Origin: an uncultured Corynebacterium sp. | GTDB taxonomy: Bacteria > Actinomycetota > Actinomycetes > Mycobacteriales > Mycobacteriaceae | Length of the DNA stretch: 64,000 bases | Direction: 5' to 3' | Assembly: GCF_943914615.1 (NCBI RefSeq) | Contig: NZ_CALUCS010000009.1 | Span: 30,187 to 94,186 of the forward strand | Part shown: piece by piece, positions 8,448 through 17,382 of the stretch | How the letters are laid out: the number at the start of each line of letters is the position of its first letter | Position numbering within the stretch: position 1 is the stretch's first letter | Notes under the pieces: model-generated | Databases searched by the model: none | What the model was told of the DNA's origin: nothing | Seen by the model: the letters and a program-made list of their open reading frames with translations, nothing else | Position numbers and translations under genes: made by a program

Positions 8448-9707
8448 ATGCTTCGTTGGACTACTGCAGGTGAATCGCACGGCCAGGCCCTCATTTCGAT
8501 GATCGAGAACCTCCCGGCCGGTTTGTCGGTAACTCGGGAAGACGTTTCTTATCAGCTGGCACGCCGTCGACTGGGATACGGTCGCGGCGCGCGTATGAAG
8601 TTTGAGGCGGACGAAGTGACCTTCGTCGGCGGTGTGCGCCACGGTAAGACCCTGGGCAGCCCGGTTGCCGTGATGATCGGTAACACTGAGTGGCCGAAGT
8701 GGACCACGATCATGTCCGCAGACCCGATCGATGAGTCCGATCCGGAGGTCGCAAAGGAGATGGCCAGTGGCCGCGGCGCGAAGCTGACCCGCCCGCGACC
8801 GGGTCACGCCGATTTCTCCGGCATGGTGAAGTATGACCACGAAGAGGCACGCCCCATTCTGGAGCGTTCCTCTGCCCGCGAGACCGCTGCGCGCGTAGCA
8901 GCCGGTACTTTTGCCCGCGCCCTGCTGCGCGAGGTGCTGGGTGTGGAGGTGCTCTCGCACGTCATCAGCATTGGCCGCTCGGAGCCCTACGAGGGGCCGA
9001 GCCCGGAGTTTTCCGACCTTGAAGGCATCGACGCTTCACCGGTGCGCGCCTTCGATTCCGCAGCGGAAGAGTCCATGATCGACGAGATCAAGGCCGCGAA
9101 GAAGTCTGGCGACACCCTCGGCGGCATCGTCGAGGTCGTCGTTAAGGGACTACCGATCGGCCTGGGCTCGCACATTTCCGGTGACGAGCGCCTGGATGCC
9201 CAGCTGGCCGCCGCTCTTATGGGGATTCAGGCGATCAAGGGCGTGGAGATCGGCGATGGGTTCGAGGAGGCCCGCCGCCGTGGCTCCGAGGCGCACGACG
9301 AGATGGAGGCAGCTGCTGGCGGTGGCGTACACCGCCTGAGCAACCGTGCCGGAGGACTGGAAGGCGGCATGACCAACGGCGAGGAATTGCGCGTCCGCGC
9401 TGCAATGAAGCCCATCAGCACCGTCCCGCGCGCGCTGAAGACCGTGGACATGGCCACCGGCGACGCCGCTACGGGCATCCACCAGCGCTCCGACGTGTGT
9501 GCCGTCCCGGCTGCCGGCGTGGTGGCCGAGACCATGGTCGCCTTGGTATTGGCCCGCGCTGTGCTGAAGAAGTTCGGCGGCGACTCTGTGGAGGAGACCA
9601 AGCGCAACGTGCAGTCTTACCTCGAATACGTTGAAACCCGCCTTGACTGGTCCACTGCGGCCCGGGACGTGGCCGACGGGGAAGTGGCGGACGGAGAAAT
9701 CCGATGA
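8448..9707 (+). CDS. aroC: Chorismate synthase
   Basis: This FMN-dependent enzyme converts EPSP to chorismate. I use the ATG at 8448, giving MLRWTTAGESHGQAL, which is the canonical family N-terminus. The frame is open to an upstream ATG at 8409, but that extension of 13 residues does not match the family. Signatures include GRGARM, the segment around RPRPGHADFSGMVKY, SSARETAARVAAG, and NRAGGLEGGMTNGE. The protein has 419 residues. The last four bases overlap the aroK start, ATGA, so the two are translationally coupled. Confidence 0.96.
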   Translation: MLRWTTAGESHGQALISMIENLPAGLSVTREDVSYQLARRRLGYGRGARMKFEADEVTFVGGVRHGKTLGSPVAVMIGNTEWPKWTTIMSADPIDESDPEVAKEMASGRGAKLTRPRPGHADFSGMVKYDHEEARPILERSSARETAARVAAGTFARALLREVLGVEVLSHVISIGRSEPYEGPSPEFSDLEGIDASPVRAFDSAAEESMIDEIKAAKKSGDTLGGIVEVVVKGLPIGLGSHISGDERLDAQLAAALMGIQAIKGVEIGDGFEEARRRGSEAHDEMEAAAGGGVHRLSNRAGGLEGGMTNGEELRVRAAMKPISTVPRALKTVDMATGDAATGIHQRSDVCAVPAAGVVAETMVALVLARAVLKKFGGDSVEETKRNVQSYLEYVETRLDWSTAARDVADGEVADGEIR

Positions 9708-10258
9708 GTCCCCGCGCGGTGCTGGTGGGACTTCCTGGTTCCGGCAAGACAACCATCGGTAAGCGCCTCGCTAATGCATTGAACCTGCAGCTCGTGGACA
9801 CGGACCACATGCTCGAGAAGAAGATCGGCAAGAGCTGCAAACAGATTATGGGCGAGCTCGGGGAGCCGGGCTTCCGTGAGCAAGAGGCCATCGTGGTGTC
9901 CGAGGCTCTGCAGACCGATGGGATTGTCTCCCTCGGCGGCGGGGCAGTGGTGACTGAAAGCACCCGGCAGCTACTCGCCGACCACACGGTGGTGTACCTC
10001 AACGTCTCCATCGACGAAGGCGTGCGGCGCACCTCCGGCTCGAACTCCCGGCCGCTGTTGAACGTCGCTGACCCGCGTAGCAAGTACGCGCAGCTATTCG
10101 CGCAGCGCTCCGCGTACTACGAAGAAGTCTCAAACTTCATGGTGCGCTGCGACGGCAAAGAGCCCCGCCGCGTGGTCACCGACATTCTGATGTTTATCGA
10201 AGAGGTACGCCTGGAGCGCCTCAAGGAGCGCGACGCCTCCCATCCGACACGACCCTAG
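9704..10258 (+). CDS. aroK: Shikimate kinase
   Basis: The enzyme phosphorylates shikimate with ATP. The 184-residue protein has Walker A GLPGSGKTT at residues 8-16, the shikimate-binding DTDHMLE near residue 31, the SLGGGAV motif, and the lid arginine in SNSRPLL. Its start overlaps the aroC stop by four bases. The stop codon lies in the first copy of a short direct repeat (10254-10276). Confidence 0.95.
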   Translation: MSPRAVLVGLPGSGKTTIGKRLANALNLQLVDTDHMLEKKIGKSCKQIMGELGEPGFREQEAIVVSEALQTDGIVSLGGGAVVTESTRQLLADHTVVYLNVSIDEGVRRTSGSNSRPLLNVADPRSKYAQLFAQRSAYYEEVSNFMVRCDGKEPRRVVTDILMFIEEVRLERLKERDASHPTRP

Positions 10259-10276
10259 TAATCGGACCTAGTAATC
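10254..10276. repeat. 10-bp direct repeat at the aroK 3' end
   Basis: CCTAGTAATC occurs at 10254-10263 and again at 10267-10276, with a period of 13 bases. The aroK stop codon is in the first copy. It looks like a small local duplication. Confidence 0.7.
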
Positions 10277-10304
10277 AGCCCCCCAAAGAGGATCTTCTTC
10301 AACC

Positions 10305-11411
10305 ATGACCAACTCCCAGTCCGCAGACTTCAAGCAGCAGCGCATCAAGGTGGCCTCCCAGTCGCCCTACGAGGTGGTCATCGACCGCGGCATCGATTTT
10401 GCAACCGAGGAGATCCTGAAGGCAGCTGGAAGCACCGCCAACTACCTGATCATCCACCAGCCCGCCCTCGCGGACCGCGCTAACGAGCTGTCCAAGCGAC
10501 TGACCGCCGCTGGATTCGCCGCGCACACCCACCAGATCGAGGACGCAGAATCGGCGAAGACGGCACAGTCCGCCGCCGAGTGCTGGGATGTCTGCGCGGA
10601 GGTTGGCCTGACCCGCGCCGATACCATTATCGGCCTCGGCGGCGGCGCCGCCACGGATCTGGCCGGCTTCATCGCCGCCACCTGGATGCGCGGGATCAAG
10701 GTCGTGCACTATCCCACCACCTTGTTGGCCATGGTGGACGCCGCCGTCGGCGGTAAGACCGGCATCAACACGCCCGCCGGCAAGAACCTGGTCGGGGCCT
10801 TCCACGAACCCAGCGCTGTCATCGTCGACCTCGAGGTCTTGGAAACCCTGCCGGAAGCAGAGATGGTCGCCGGTTCGGCGGAGATCGTCAAGGCGGGCTT
10901 CATTGCGGACACCGAGATCCTGGACATCTACGAGGTCAACCCGCAGGCTGCGCTGGATCCGCACGGTAGCCTGCCAGAGCTGATCGCCCGCGCCATCCAG
11001 GTGAAGGCGGACGTTGTGGCGGTGGATCTGAAGGAATCCAGTCTGCGCGAGATCCTCAACTACGGCCACACCTACGGCCATGCCGTCGAACACCACGAGG
11101 ACTACCGCTGGCGCCACGGCCAAGCCGTTGCCGTGGGCATGATCTTCGAGGCGGAACTAGCAAAGGCCGCTGGGCTGCTGGGCGAGGAGGACGTTCGGCG
11201 TCACCGCGATATCCTAAACTCGGTAGGCTTGGCGACCAGCTACGACGGCGCCGAGCTCGACGAGCTGCTGGCGGCGATGGGTCGCGACAAGAAGAACAAA
11301 GGCGGCAAGATCCGCTTCGTGGTGCTCGCGCAGATCGGCAAGCCCACCCGCCTGGAAGGCCCCAGCGAGGAACTGCTGCGCGCGGCCTACGCCGCTAGCG
11401 TGGAAGCCTAA
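10305..11411 (+). CDS. aroB: 3-Dehydroquinate synthase
   Basis: This NAD- and metal-dependent enzyme converts DAHP to 3-dehydroquinate. The 368-residue protein shows the NAD-binding GLGGGAATDLAGF near residue 108, YPTTLLAMVDAAVGGKTG near 136, and the metal-ligand histidines in NYGHTYGHAVEH near 248. The ATG start follows AAAGAGGATC. It lies between aroK and aroQ in one apparent operon. Confidence 0.96.
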   Translation: MTNSQSADFKQQRIKVASQSPYEVVIDRGIDFATEEILKAAGSTANYLIIHQPALADRANELSKRLTAAGFAAHTHQIEDAESAKTAQSAAECWDVCAEVGLTRADTIIGLGGGAATDLAGFIAATWMRGIKVVHYPTTLLAMVDAAVGGKTGINTPAGKNLVGAFHEPSAVIVDLEVLETLPEAEMVAGSAEIVKAGFIADTEILDIYEVNPQAALDPHGSLPELIARAIQVKADVVAVDLKESSLREILNYGHTYGHAVEHHEDYRWRHGQAVAVGMIFEAELAKAAGLLGEEDVRRHRDILNSVGLATSYDGAELDELLAAMGRDKKNKGGKIRFVVLAQIGKPTRLEGPSEELLRAAYAASVEA

Positions 11412-11457
11412 AAGAGCCGACAATCAGCTAGCGAAAGCCAACTAGGAGGAGACAGCG

Positions 11458-11910
11458 ATGAATACGGCACAGCCCCAGGCGCCGAAGGTGTGCGTGATCA
11501 ACGGCCCGAACCTAAACCGCCTGGGTAAGCGCCAGCCGGAGGTCTACGGCACCACGACGTTGGCCGACGTGGAGGATCTGCTGGCCCGCGAGGCGGCGTC
11601 CCTGGGGATTGAGGTCGACTTCTTCCAGTCCAACCACGAGGGCGAGCTGCTGGATCGCATCCACCGCGCCGCCGACGAAGCGGCGGCGGTAATCATCAAC
11701 CCCGGCGGCTTTACCCACACGTCCGTCGCGTTGCGCGACGCGCTGGCGGAAATCGCCGACGGAGCGGGCTTCGTGGAAGTGCACATCTCGAACGTGCACG
11801 CACGCGAGGAGTTCCGCCACCACAGTTACCTAAGCCCCCTGGCCAACGGAGTGATCGCCGGCCTGGGGATCTATGGTTACGTCGCCGCCCTGCGGTTCTT
11901 CGCACAGTAG
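11458..11910 (+). CDS. aroQ: 3-Dehydroquinate dehydratase, type II
   Basis: The enzyme removes water from 3-dehydroquinate to give 3-dehydroshikimate. The 150-residue size and the motifs identify the dodecameric type II form: NGPNLNRLGKRQPEVYG near residue 15 with the catalytic Arg and Tyr, then INPGGFTHTSVALRDAL, and VHISNVHAREEFRHHSY. A strong ribosome binding site, AGGAGGAGA, precedes the ATG. The gene may also be called aroD in related genomes. Confidence 0.96.
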   Translation: MNTAQPQAPKVCVINGPNLNRLGKRQPEVYGTTTLADVEDLLAREAASLGIEVDFFQSNHEGELLDRIHRAADEAAAVIINPGGFTHTSVALRDALAEIADGAGFVEVHISNVHAREEFRHHSYLSPLANGVIAGLGIYGYVAALRFFAQ

Positions 11911-11939
11911 ACCCTGCCGTAAGGAAAGTTGGAGAGTTT

Positions 11940-13016
11940 ATGTCTAAAAAATTTTTTGACGCCTACCGCACCCGCCGCAACCAGGCCACAGTAAAGATCC
12001 AGGACTCCGCGCACACAGCCCTGCTGATCAGTGATCTGAAAAACGTCCGCTACCTGACCGGTTTCTCCGGCTCCAACGCGCTTTTGGTGATCCGCGAAGA
12101 CGGACAGCATCTGCTGCTGACGGACGGGCGCTACGACACGCAGATTCGACTGGAATCCGGCGAGCCGGAGGACGTCGCCATCGAAATCGGCGGCAAGCTG
12201 TTTGACCGCGCCGCCGAGTTTGCGGGGAAGAACTTTGCCGTGGAGCCCAGCTTGGACTACGGCCAGGCCCGGACGCTGGGGAACCCGACGGTGCTTTCTT
12301 CGGTGGTGGAGGATCTGCGCCTGGTCAAGGACGAACTGGAGGTCGAGGCGTTGGCTGCCGCCGGTGAACTGGCCGACAGCGTGTGGCGCTCGTTCATCGA
12401 GGACGATGGAATCCGCGAGGGCATCACCGAAATTCAGGCGGCGGCGGAGCTGGAGTTCCAGCTGCGCACCGCCGGGGCTGACGGGCTGAGCTTCGACACG
12501 ATCCTGGCCAGTGGGGAGAACGCCGCCAAGCCGCACGCGGGGGTCTCCCGCGAAAAAATCGTCCCCGGCCTGGTGACCGTGGACTTCGGGGTGTACCTCG
12601 ACGGCTACGCCTCCGACCAGACTCGCACGGTCTGCGTGGGCGAGCCCGACGAGCTGTCCCGCGAGCTCTACGACGTGGTCTACCGCGCCCAGAAGGCTGG
12701 CGAGGCGATCCTGGCACCGGGTGTGGCGCTGCGCAACGTGGATGCCGCCTGCCGCGACGTGATAACCGAGGCCGGCTACGGGGAGTTTTTCGTGCACTCT
12801 ACGGGACACGGCGTGGGTCTCGACGTGCATGAGGCCCCGCGGGCAGCGGCGGGCGTCAATCCCGAAGAAGAGCTAGTGGAAGGCATGACCGTGACGGTCG
12901 AGCCGGGCATTTACATCCCTGGCAAGACGGGCCTACGCATCGAGAACACGTACGTCATCACTGCCGACGGGGCGCGTAGCTTCAACGCCTCGCCGACGGA
13001 ACTCATCGTCGTTTAG
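11940..13016 (+). CDS. pepQ: Xaa-Pro aminopeptidase/dipeptidase-like M24 metallopeptidase
   Basis: This cytoplasmic peptidase of 358 residues has an N-terminal creatinase/prolidase domain (about 1-120, with NVRYLTGFSGSNALL) and a C-terminal pita-bread catalytic domain. Metal ligands are visible in VDFGVYLDGYASDQTRT, STGHGVGLDVHEAP, TVEPGIYI and LRIENTY. It probably cleaves peptides with proline in the second position. It follows aroQ by 29 bases, the usual place before efp in corynebacteria. Substrate preference (PepP or PepQ) cannot be decided here. Confidence 0.9.
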   Translation: MSKKFFDAYRTRRNQATVKIQDSAHTALLISDLKNVRYLTGFSGSNALLVIREDGQHLLLTDGRYDTQIRLESGEPEDVAIEIGGKLFDRAAEFAGKNFAVEPSLDYGQARTLGNPTVLSSVVEDLRLVKDELEVEALAAAGELADSVWRSFIEDDGIREGITEIQAAAELEFQLRTAGADGLSFDTILASGENAAKPHAGVSREKIVPGLVTVDFGVYLDGYASDQTRTVCVGEPDELSRELYDVVYRAQKAGEAILAPGVALRNVDAACRDVITEAGYGEFFVHSTGHGVGLDVHEAPRAAAGVNPEEELVEGMTVTVEPGIYIPGKTGLRIENTYVITADGARSFNASPTELIVV

Positions 13017-13024
13017 GTTTGGCC

Positions 13025-13045
13025 GGCTGCTAGACTGTAGCAGCC
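13025..13045. other. Stem-loop between pepQ and efp
   Basis: GGCTGCT (13025-13031) and AGCAGCC (13039-13045) form a perfect 7-bp stem with a 7-base loop, followed by AAAAAATTTTT. It could be a weak terminator for the aro-pepQ transcript or part of the efp leader. The T run starts six bases after the stem, so a classical terminator is uncertain. Confidence 0.4.
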
Positions 13046-13093
13046 AAAAAATTTTTAATACTCGCAATCGCAATCTCAATAAGGAGACCATTC

Positions 13094-13657
13094 GTGGCAA
13101 CCACCGCTGACTTCAAGAACGGCCTTGTGCTCAAGGTTGATGGCAAGCTGCAGCAGATCGTCGAATTCCAGCACGTCAAGCCGGGCAAGGGCCCCGCATT
13201 CGTGCGCACGAAGCTCAAGGATGTCGTCTCCGGCAAGACTATCGACAAGACCTGGAACGCGGGCGTGAAGGTAGAGACCGCTACCGTTGACCGCCGCGAC
13301 ATGACCTACCTGTACAACGACGGCACCAGCTTCGTGCTGATGGACGAGAAGACCTACGACCAGATCGAACTCGCCCCGCACCTGATGGGCGAGGGCGCCA
13401 AGTTCCTGCTGGAGAACACCAGCGTCCAGGTTTCCTTCCACGAGGGCGAGCCGCTGTTCGCTGAGCTGCCGGTATCCGTGGAGCTGAAGATCGAGCACAC
13501 CGACCCGGGTCTGCAGGGCGACCGCTCCACCGGCGGCTCCAAGCCCGCCACCTTGGAGACCGGCGCCGAGATCCAGGTGCCGCTGTTCCTCGAGACCGGC
13601 AACGTCGTTAAGGTGGACACCCGCACGGGCGAGTACCTGTCCCGCGTAAACAACTAA
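13094..13657 (+). CDS. efp: Translation elongation factor P
   Basis: EF-P relieves ribosome stalling at polyproline stretches. The 187-residue protein has the three-domain EF-P architecture: a KOW-like N-terminal domain with HVKPGKGPAFVR near residue 30, the OB domains, and the C-terminal signature beginning at VKVDTRTGEYLSR. The GTG start follows AAGGAGACC. The pepQ-efp-nusB order is characteristic of actinobacteria. Confidence 0.97.
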   Translation: MATTADFKNGLVLKVDGKLQQIVEFQHVKPGKGPAFVRTKLKDVVSGKTIDKTWNAGVKVETATVDRRDMTYLYNDGTSFVLMDEKTYDQIELAPHLMGEGAKFLLENTSVQVSFHEGEPLFAELPVSVELKIEHTDPGLQGDRSTGGSKPATLETGAEIQVPLFLETGNVVKVDTRTGEYLSRVNN

Positions 13658-13678
13658 GGCAGCGACAGTTTTTCACCC

Positions 13679-14311
13679 ATGACTGAAGAACGTACAGCTG
13701 ATAGCAATTCAGCTAACACAGCTAGCGCAGCTAAGGCCGCTTCCTTCAAGCGCCACGGCTCGCGCTACAAGGCGCGCCGGCGCGCAGTGGACATCCTGTT
13801 CGAGGCCGAGTTCCGCGACATCGATCCGGTGGAGATCGTCGAAGAGCGCATTTCGCTGGCGAAGGACTCGGCGAACCAGGTCAAGCCCGTGCCGGAGTAC
13901 ACCCAACAGATTGTGCCCGGCGTGGCGACGAACCTGGATGCGCTGGACGAGTCCATCGCCCTGCACCTGTCCAGCGGTTGGCAGCTGGATCGCCTGCCCG
14001 CCGTCGACCGCGCGGTTCTGCGTGTGGCGGCGTGGGAGCTGAAGTTCAACGACGACGTGCCCCCGCAGGTGGCCGTGGTCGAGGGAGTGGAGCTGGCCAG
14101 CGAATACTCCCACGACAAGGCGCCCAGCTACATCCACGCGGTGCTGGACGGCATCAACAAGGACCTGCAGCTGCAGGCGGATATGAAGATCGCCGACGCG
14201 GCCGCCGCTCAGAGGGCCGAACGCGCCGAATCCGGCAGCGAAGATGCGGCGGAGTCCGACGAATTGGACGGGCTGCTCGACGAGGTCATCAAAGAGTCCG
14301 GCGAAGCGTGA
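13679..14311 (+). CDS. nusB: Transcription antitermination factor NusB
   Basis: NusB binds boxA RNA with S10 and supports processive rRNA transcription. The family core runs from about residue 22 (SRYKARRRAVDILFEAEF) to about 160, and includes LDRLPAVDRAVLRVAAWEL and PSYIHAVLDGI. A C-terminal tail rich in Ala, Glu and Asp (about residues 165-210) extends past the usual end, as in other actinobacteria. The gene precedes the pyrR leader by 70 bases. Confidence 0.95.
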   Translation: MTEERTADSNSANTASAAKAASFKRHGSRYKARRRAVDILFEAEFRDIDPVEIVEERISLAKDSANQVKPVPEYTQQIVPGVATNLDALDESIALHLSSGWQLDRLPAVDRAVLRVAAWELKFNDDVPPQVAVVEGVELASEYSHDKAPSYIHAVLDGINKDLQLQADMKIADAAAAQRAERAESGSEDAAESDELDGLLDEVIKESGEA

Positions 14312-14339
14312 TAGACTTCTAGTCGTCAAAAAGTAGACA

Positions 14340-14376
14340 TCCTTTAACGGACCGCACAGAGAGGCGGGAAAGGAGG
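14340..14376 (+). promoter_or_regulatory. PyrR-binding RNA hairpin that masks the pyrR ribosome binding site
   Basis: The RNA can fold with a lower stem TCCTTT (14340-14345) to AAAGGA (14369-14374) and an upper stem CCGC (14352-14355) to GCGG (14364-14367). A purine-rich 5' bulge, AACGGA, and the loop ACAGAGAG lie between them. The loop plus first stem base contains CAGAGAGG, the core of the known PyrR-binding loop. The 3' arm overlaps the ribosome binding site AGGAGG (14371-14376), five bases before the pyrR ATG. This fits PyrR-dependent translational repression, as known for mycobacteria. No separate terminator hairpin is seen in the short leader. Confidence 0.8.
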
Positions 14377-14381
14377 TCACG

Positions 14382-14969
14382 ATGAACTCGACGGCTGGGG
14401 AAGCTGGCGTCACCCTACTCGACGCAGATCAAGTTTCCCGTACTGTCGCGCGCATCGCGCACCAGATTATTGAAAAGACGGCGCTGGATGGGGAAGACTC
14501 CCGGCGCGTAGTTCTACTCGGCATTCCATCGGGGGGAGTGCCGCTTGCGGCCCGCCTGGCCGAAAAGATTCAGCATTTCACGGGGGTTGAGGTGTTCCAG
14601 GGCTCCCTGGACATCACCCTGTACCGCGACGACCTGCGCAACACGACGCACCGTGCGCTCAAGCCCACCAAGGTTCCCGCGGAGGGGATTGATGACGCCA
14701 CCGTCGTCCTGGTCGACGATGTCCTTTACAGTGGCCGTTCCATCCGCGCAGCACTCGATGCCCTCACAGATATCGGCCGGCCTTATGCCGTGCAGGTTGC
14801 AGTACTGATCGACCGCGGGCACCGCAAACTGCCGATCCGCGCGGACTACGTGGGTAAGAACATTCCGACCGCCGCGGACGAGGACGTGACGGTGAACCTC
14901 GCGGAGCTGGACGGCGTAGACAACGTGGTGCTGACCCGCAGACCAGGCGCTGGGGAAGGGAGCAACTAA
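14382..14969 (+). CDS. pyrR: Bifunctional pyr operon regulator / uracil phosphoribosyltransferase PyrR
   Basis: PyrR senses UMP/UTP and binds pyr leader RNA; many members also have uracil phosphoribosyltransferase activity. The 195-residue protein has GIPSGGVPLAARLA near residue 47, DITLYRDDL near 81, and the PRPP motif VVLVDDVLYSGRSIRAALD near 107. It is the first gene of the pyr operon and is preceded by its own predicted binding hairpin, which implies autoregulation. pyrB begins three bases after its stop. Confidence 0.96.
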   Translation: MNSTAGEAGVTLLDADQVSRTVARIAHQIIEKTALDGEDSRRVVLLGIPSGGVPLAARLAEKIQHFTGVEVFQGSLDITLYRDDLRNTTHRALKPTKVPAEGIDDATVVLVDDVLYSGRSIRAALDALTDIGRPYAVQVAVLIDRGHRKLPIRADYVGKNIPTAADEDVTVNLAELDGVDNVVLTRRPGAGEGSN

Positions 14970-14972
14970 GCC

Positions 14973-15908
14973 ATGAAGCACCTGATTAGCATTTCCGATC
15001 TGAACAAGTCTGAAATCTTGGGCCTGATGGACGAGGCAGATCGCTTCGCCGAGGCTCTCGAGGGCCGCGAGATGAAGAAGCTGCCCACGCTGCGCGGCCG
15101 CACGATCTTCACCCTGTTCTACGAAAACTCCACTCGTACGCGCTCCTCTTTCGAGACCGCGGGCAAGTGGATGAGCGCGGACGTCATCAACATCTCCGCC
15201 TCCAGTTCGTCCGTAAAAAAGGGCGAGTCGCTGCGCGATACTGCGCTGACCTTGAAGGCCGTGGGCGCCGACGCGATCATCATGCGCCACCCGTCTTCCG
15301 GCGCGGCTCGGCAGGTGGCCGGTTGGCTGGACGATACGGCCATCATCAATGCTGGTGACGGTTCCAATCAGCACCCCACCCAGGCTCTTTTGGACGCCAC
15401 CACGATGCGCAACCGCATCGGAGAGATTAGCGGCAAAAAGGTAGTGATCGTCGGGGATATCCTGCACTCCCGCGTGGCCCGCTCGAATGCGCAGTTGCTC
15501 ACGACCCTCGGCGCGGAGGTGGTCTTCGTGGCGCCCCCGACGCTGGTACCGCTGGGTATCCAGCACTGGAGCGCAGAGCCCGATAGCGTGCGCGTCAGCT
15601 ACGACTTCGACAGCGAGATCGCCGACGCGGACGTTGTGATGATGCTGCGTGTCCAGGCTGAGCGCATGCACGGCGGCTTCTTCCCCTCGCACCGCGAATA
15701 CGCCACCCGCTACGGCCTTTCCCAGGCACGCGCGGAGCGTATGAAGGAAGGCGCGATCATCATGCACCCGGGCCCGATGCTGCGTGGCATGGAGATCAAT
15801 TACGACGTTGCCGATGCCCCGCAGACCGTGGTGTTGAACCAGGTAACCGCGGGCGTGCACGTGCGCATGGCGGTACTGTTCACCCTGCTAGTTGGGGAAG
15901 AGGGCTAG
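14973..15908 (+). CDS. pyrB: Aspartate carbamoyltransferase catalytic subunit
   Basis: The enzyme condenses carbamoyl phosphate with aspartate, the first committed step of pyrimidine synthesis. The 311-residue protein has the carbamoyl-phosphate motif FYENSTRTRSSFE near residue 49, the active-site SSSSVKKGESLRDT, HPTQALLD near 133, and HPGPMLRG near 264. No pyrI regulatory subunit gene is present, as expected in actinobacteria. It lies directly between pyrR and pyrC. Confidence 0.97.
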   Translation: MKHLISISDLNKSEILGLMDEADRFAEALEGREMKKLPTLRGRTIFTLFYENSTRTRSSFETAGKWMSADVINISASSSSVKKGESLRDTALTLKAVGADAIIMRHPSSGAARQVAGWLDDTAIINAGDGSNQHPTQALLDATTMRNRIGEISGKKVVIVGDILHSRVARSNAQLLTTLGAEVVFVAPPTLVPLGIQHWSAEPDSVRVSYDFDSEIADADVVMMLRVQAERMHGGFFPSHREYATRYGLSQARAERMKEGAIIMHPGPMLRGMEINYDVADAPQTVVLNQVTAGVHVRMAVLFTLLVGEEG

Positions 15909-15959
15909 GCGCACATGGCCCAGACAGATAAGAAGACTTTCGACGAAGGAGCTTTGACC

Positions 15960-17315
15960 ATGACCTCCGAGTACCCGGCCACCGGCGAGCTGGCGGGCCA
16001 CCCCACCGGCGCGGTGAACGCAGTGCTGCTGCGCGGCGTGTTGTTGTACGGGGAGGGGGAGAAGCAGGACGTGCTGATCCAGGACGGCGTGATCGCCGAG
16101 ATCGGCGCTGACCTCGCCGGTTCCGCCCCACAGGGCGCGGAGGTGCTGGACCTGGACGGCCAGGTGCTTCTTCCTGGCCTGGTGGACATGCACGTTCACC
16201 TGCGCGAGCCGGGTCGAGAGGATACCGAGACCATTGCTACCGGCTCCGCGGCTGCTGCCCAGGGCGGATTCACGGCCGTGTTCACCATGGCGAACACCGC
16301 GCCCGTCACGGATAACCCCGCCATCGCGGAGATGGTGTGGTTCAAGGGGCAGAACACGAACCTGTGCGACGTGCACCCAGTTGGCTCGATCTCCAAGGGC
16401 TTGGAGGGCAAGGAGCTCACTGAGTTCGGCATGATGGCCGATTCCGACGCGAAGGTGCGCATGTTCTCCGACGACGGCAAGTGCGTCGACGATCCCCGCC
16501 TGATGCGCCGCGCCATCGAGTACTCCAAGGGCATGGACGTGCTGCTGGCCCAGCACTGCGAGGAGCCCCGCCTGACCGAGGGCGCCGTGGCCCACGAGGG
16601 CGAGACCGCAGCCCGGTTGGGTCTGGGCGGCTGGCCGCGGGTGGCCGAGGAATCCATCGTCGCCCGCGATGCCATCATGGCCCGCGACTACGGCGGCCGC
16701 CTGCACATCTGCCACGCCTCCACCGAGGGAACTGTGGAGCTGCTGCGCTGGGCTAAGGCCCAGGACATTCCGCTTACAGCGGAAGTCACCCCGCACCACC
16801 TGCTGCTCACCGATGCGCGGCTGGAGACCTACGATGGCGTGAACCGCGTGAACCCGCCTTTGCGCGAGCAGCGCGACGTGGAGGCGCTGCGCGCAGCCCT
16901 GATCGACGGCACCGTCGACTGCGTGGCCACCGACCACGCCCCGCACGGTTCCGAGGACAAGTGCTGCGAATTCGACCAGGCCCGCCCCGGCATGCTGGGC
17001 ATCGAGACCTCGCTGGCGCTGATCGCCAAGATCTTCGTCATCAATGGCGACGAGGACTGGCGCTTCGTCGCCAAGGTTATGTCCGAGCGCCCGGCGGAAA
17101 TCACCAAGCTGCCCGGCCACGGCCGCCCGATTGCAGTAGGGGAGCCGGCGAACCTGTGCGCAGTGGACGTTAACAAGAAGTGGACGGCGCACGGCAAGGA
17201 CATGGCCTCCAAGGCCGACAACACCCCGTACGAGGGCATGGAGATGCCGGTCAAGGTGACCACCACGCTGTTGCGAGGCAAGGTGACCTGCAAGAACGGC
17301 TCAGTAGTGAACTAA
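15960..17315 (+). CDS. pyrC: Dihydroorotase
   Basis: This zinc amidohydrolase cyclises carbamoyl aspartate to dihydroorotate. The metal-binding DMHVHLREPG, EVTPHHLLL and ATDHAPHG motifs are present. I choose the ATG at 15960, which follows GAAGGAG at a spacing of 8 bases and gives 451 residues. The frame also opens at an ATG at 15915, six bases after the pyrB stop, but that start lacks a convincing ribosome binding site and adds 15 unconserved-looking residues. It is the type I class common in actinobacteria. Confidence 0.95.
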   Translation: MTSEYPATGELAGHPTGAVNAVLLRGVLLYGEGEKQDVLIQDGVIAEIGADLAGSAPQGAEVLDLDGQVLLPGLVDMHVHLREPGREDTETIATGSAAAAQGGFTAVFTMANTAPVTDNPAIAEMVWFKGQNTNLCDVHPVGSISKGLEGKELTEFGMMADSDAKVRMFSDDGKCVDDPRLMRRAIEYSKGMDVLLAQHCEEPRLTEGAVAHEGETAARLGLGGWPRVAEESIVARDAIMARDYGGRLHICHASTEGTVELLRWAKAQDIPLTAEVTPHHLLLTDARLETYDGVNRVNPPLREQRDVEALRAALIDGTVDCVATDHAPHGSEDKCCEFDQARPGMLGIETSLALIAKIFVINGDEDWRFVAKVMSERPAEITKLPGHGRPIAVGEPANLCAVDVNKKWTAHGKDMASKADNTPYEGMEMPVKVTTTLLRGKVTCKNGSVVN

Positions 17316-17382
17316 GCACCCACGAGTGGGCGTCAATAAAAAGAACCAAACACAACAGCTAAGAGTTAAGGAAACAAGCACA

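Noticed and set aside
8132..8473. Open frame of 113 codons overlapping the prepilin peptidase gene and aroC
   Set aside because: It is in another frame of two well-supported genes, and its product is Gly/Arg-rich without motifs.
17326..17382. In-frame upstream extension of carA
   Set aside because: The conserved N-terminus begins at 17383, which has its own ribosome binding site.
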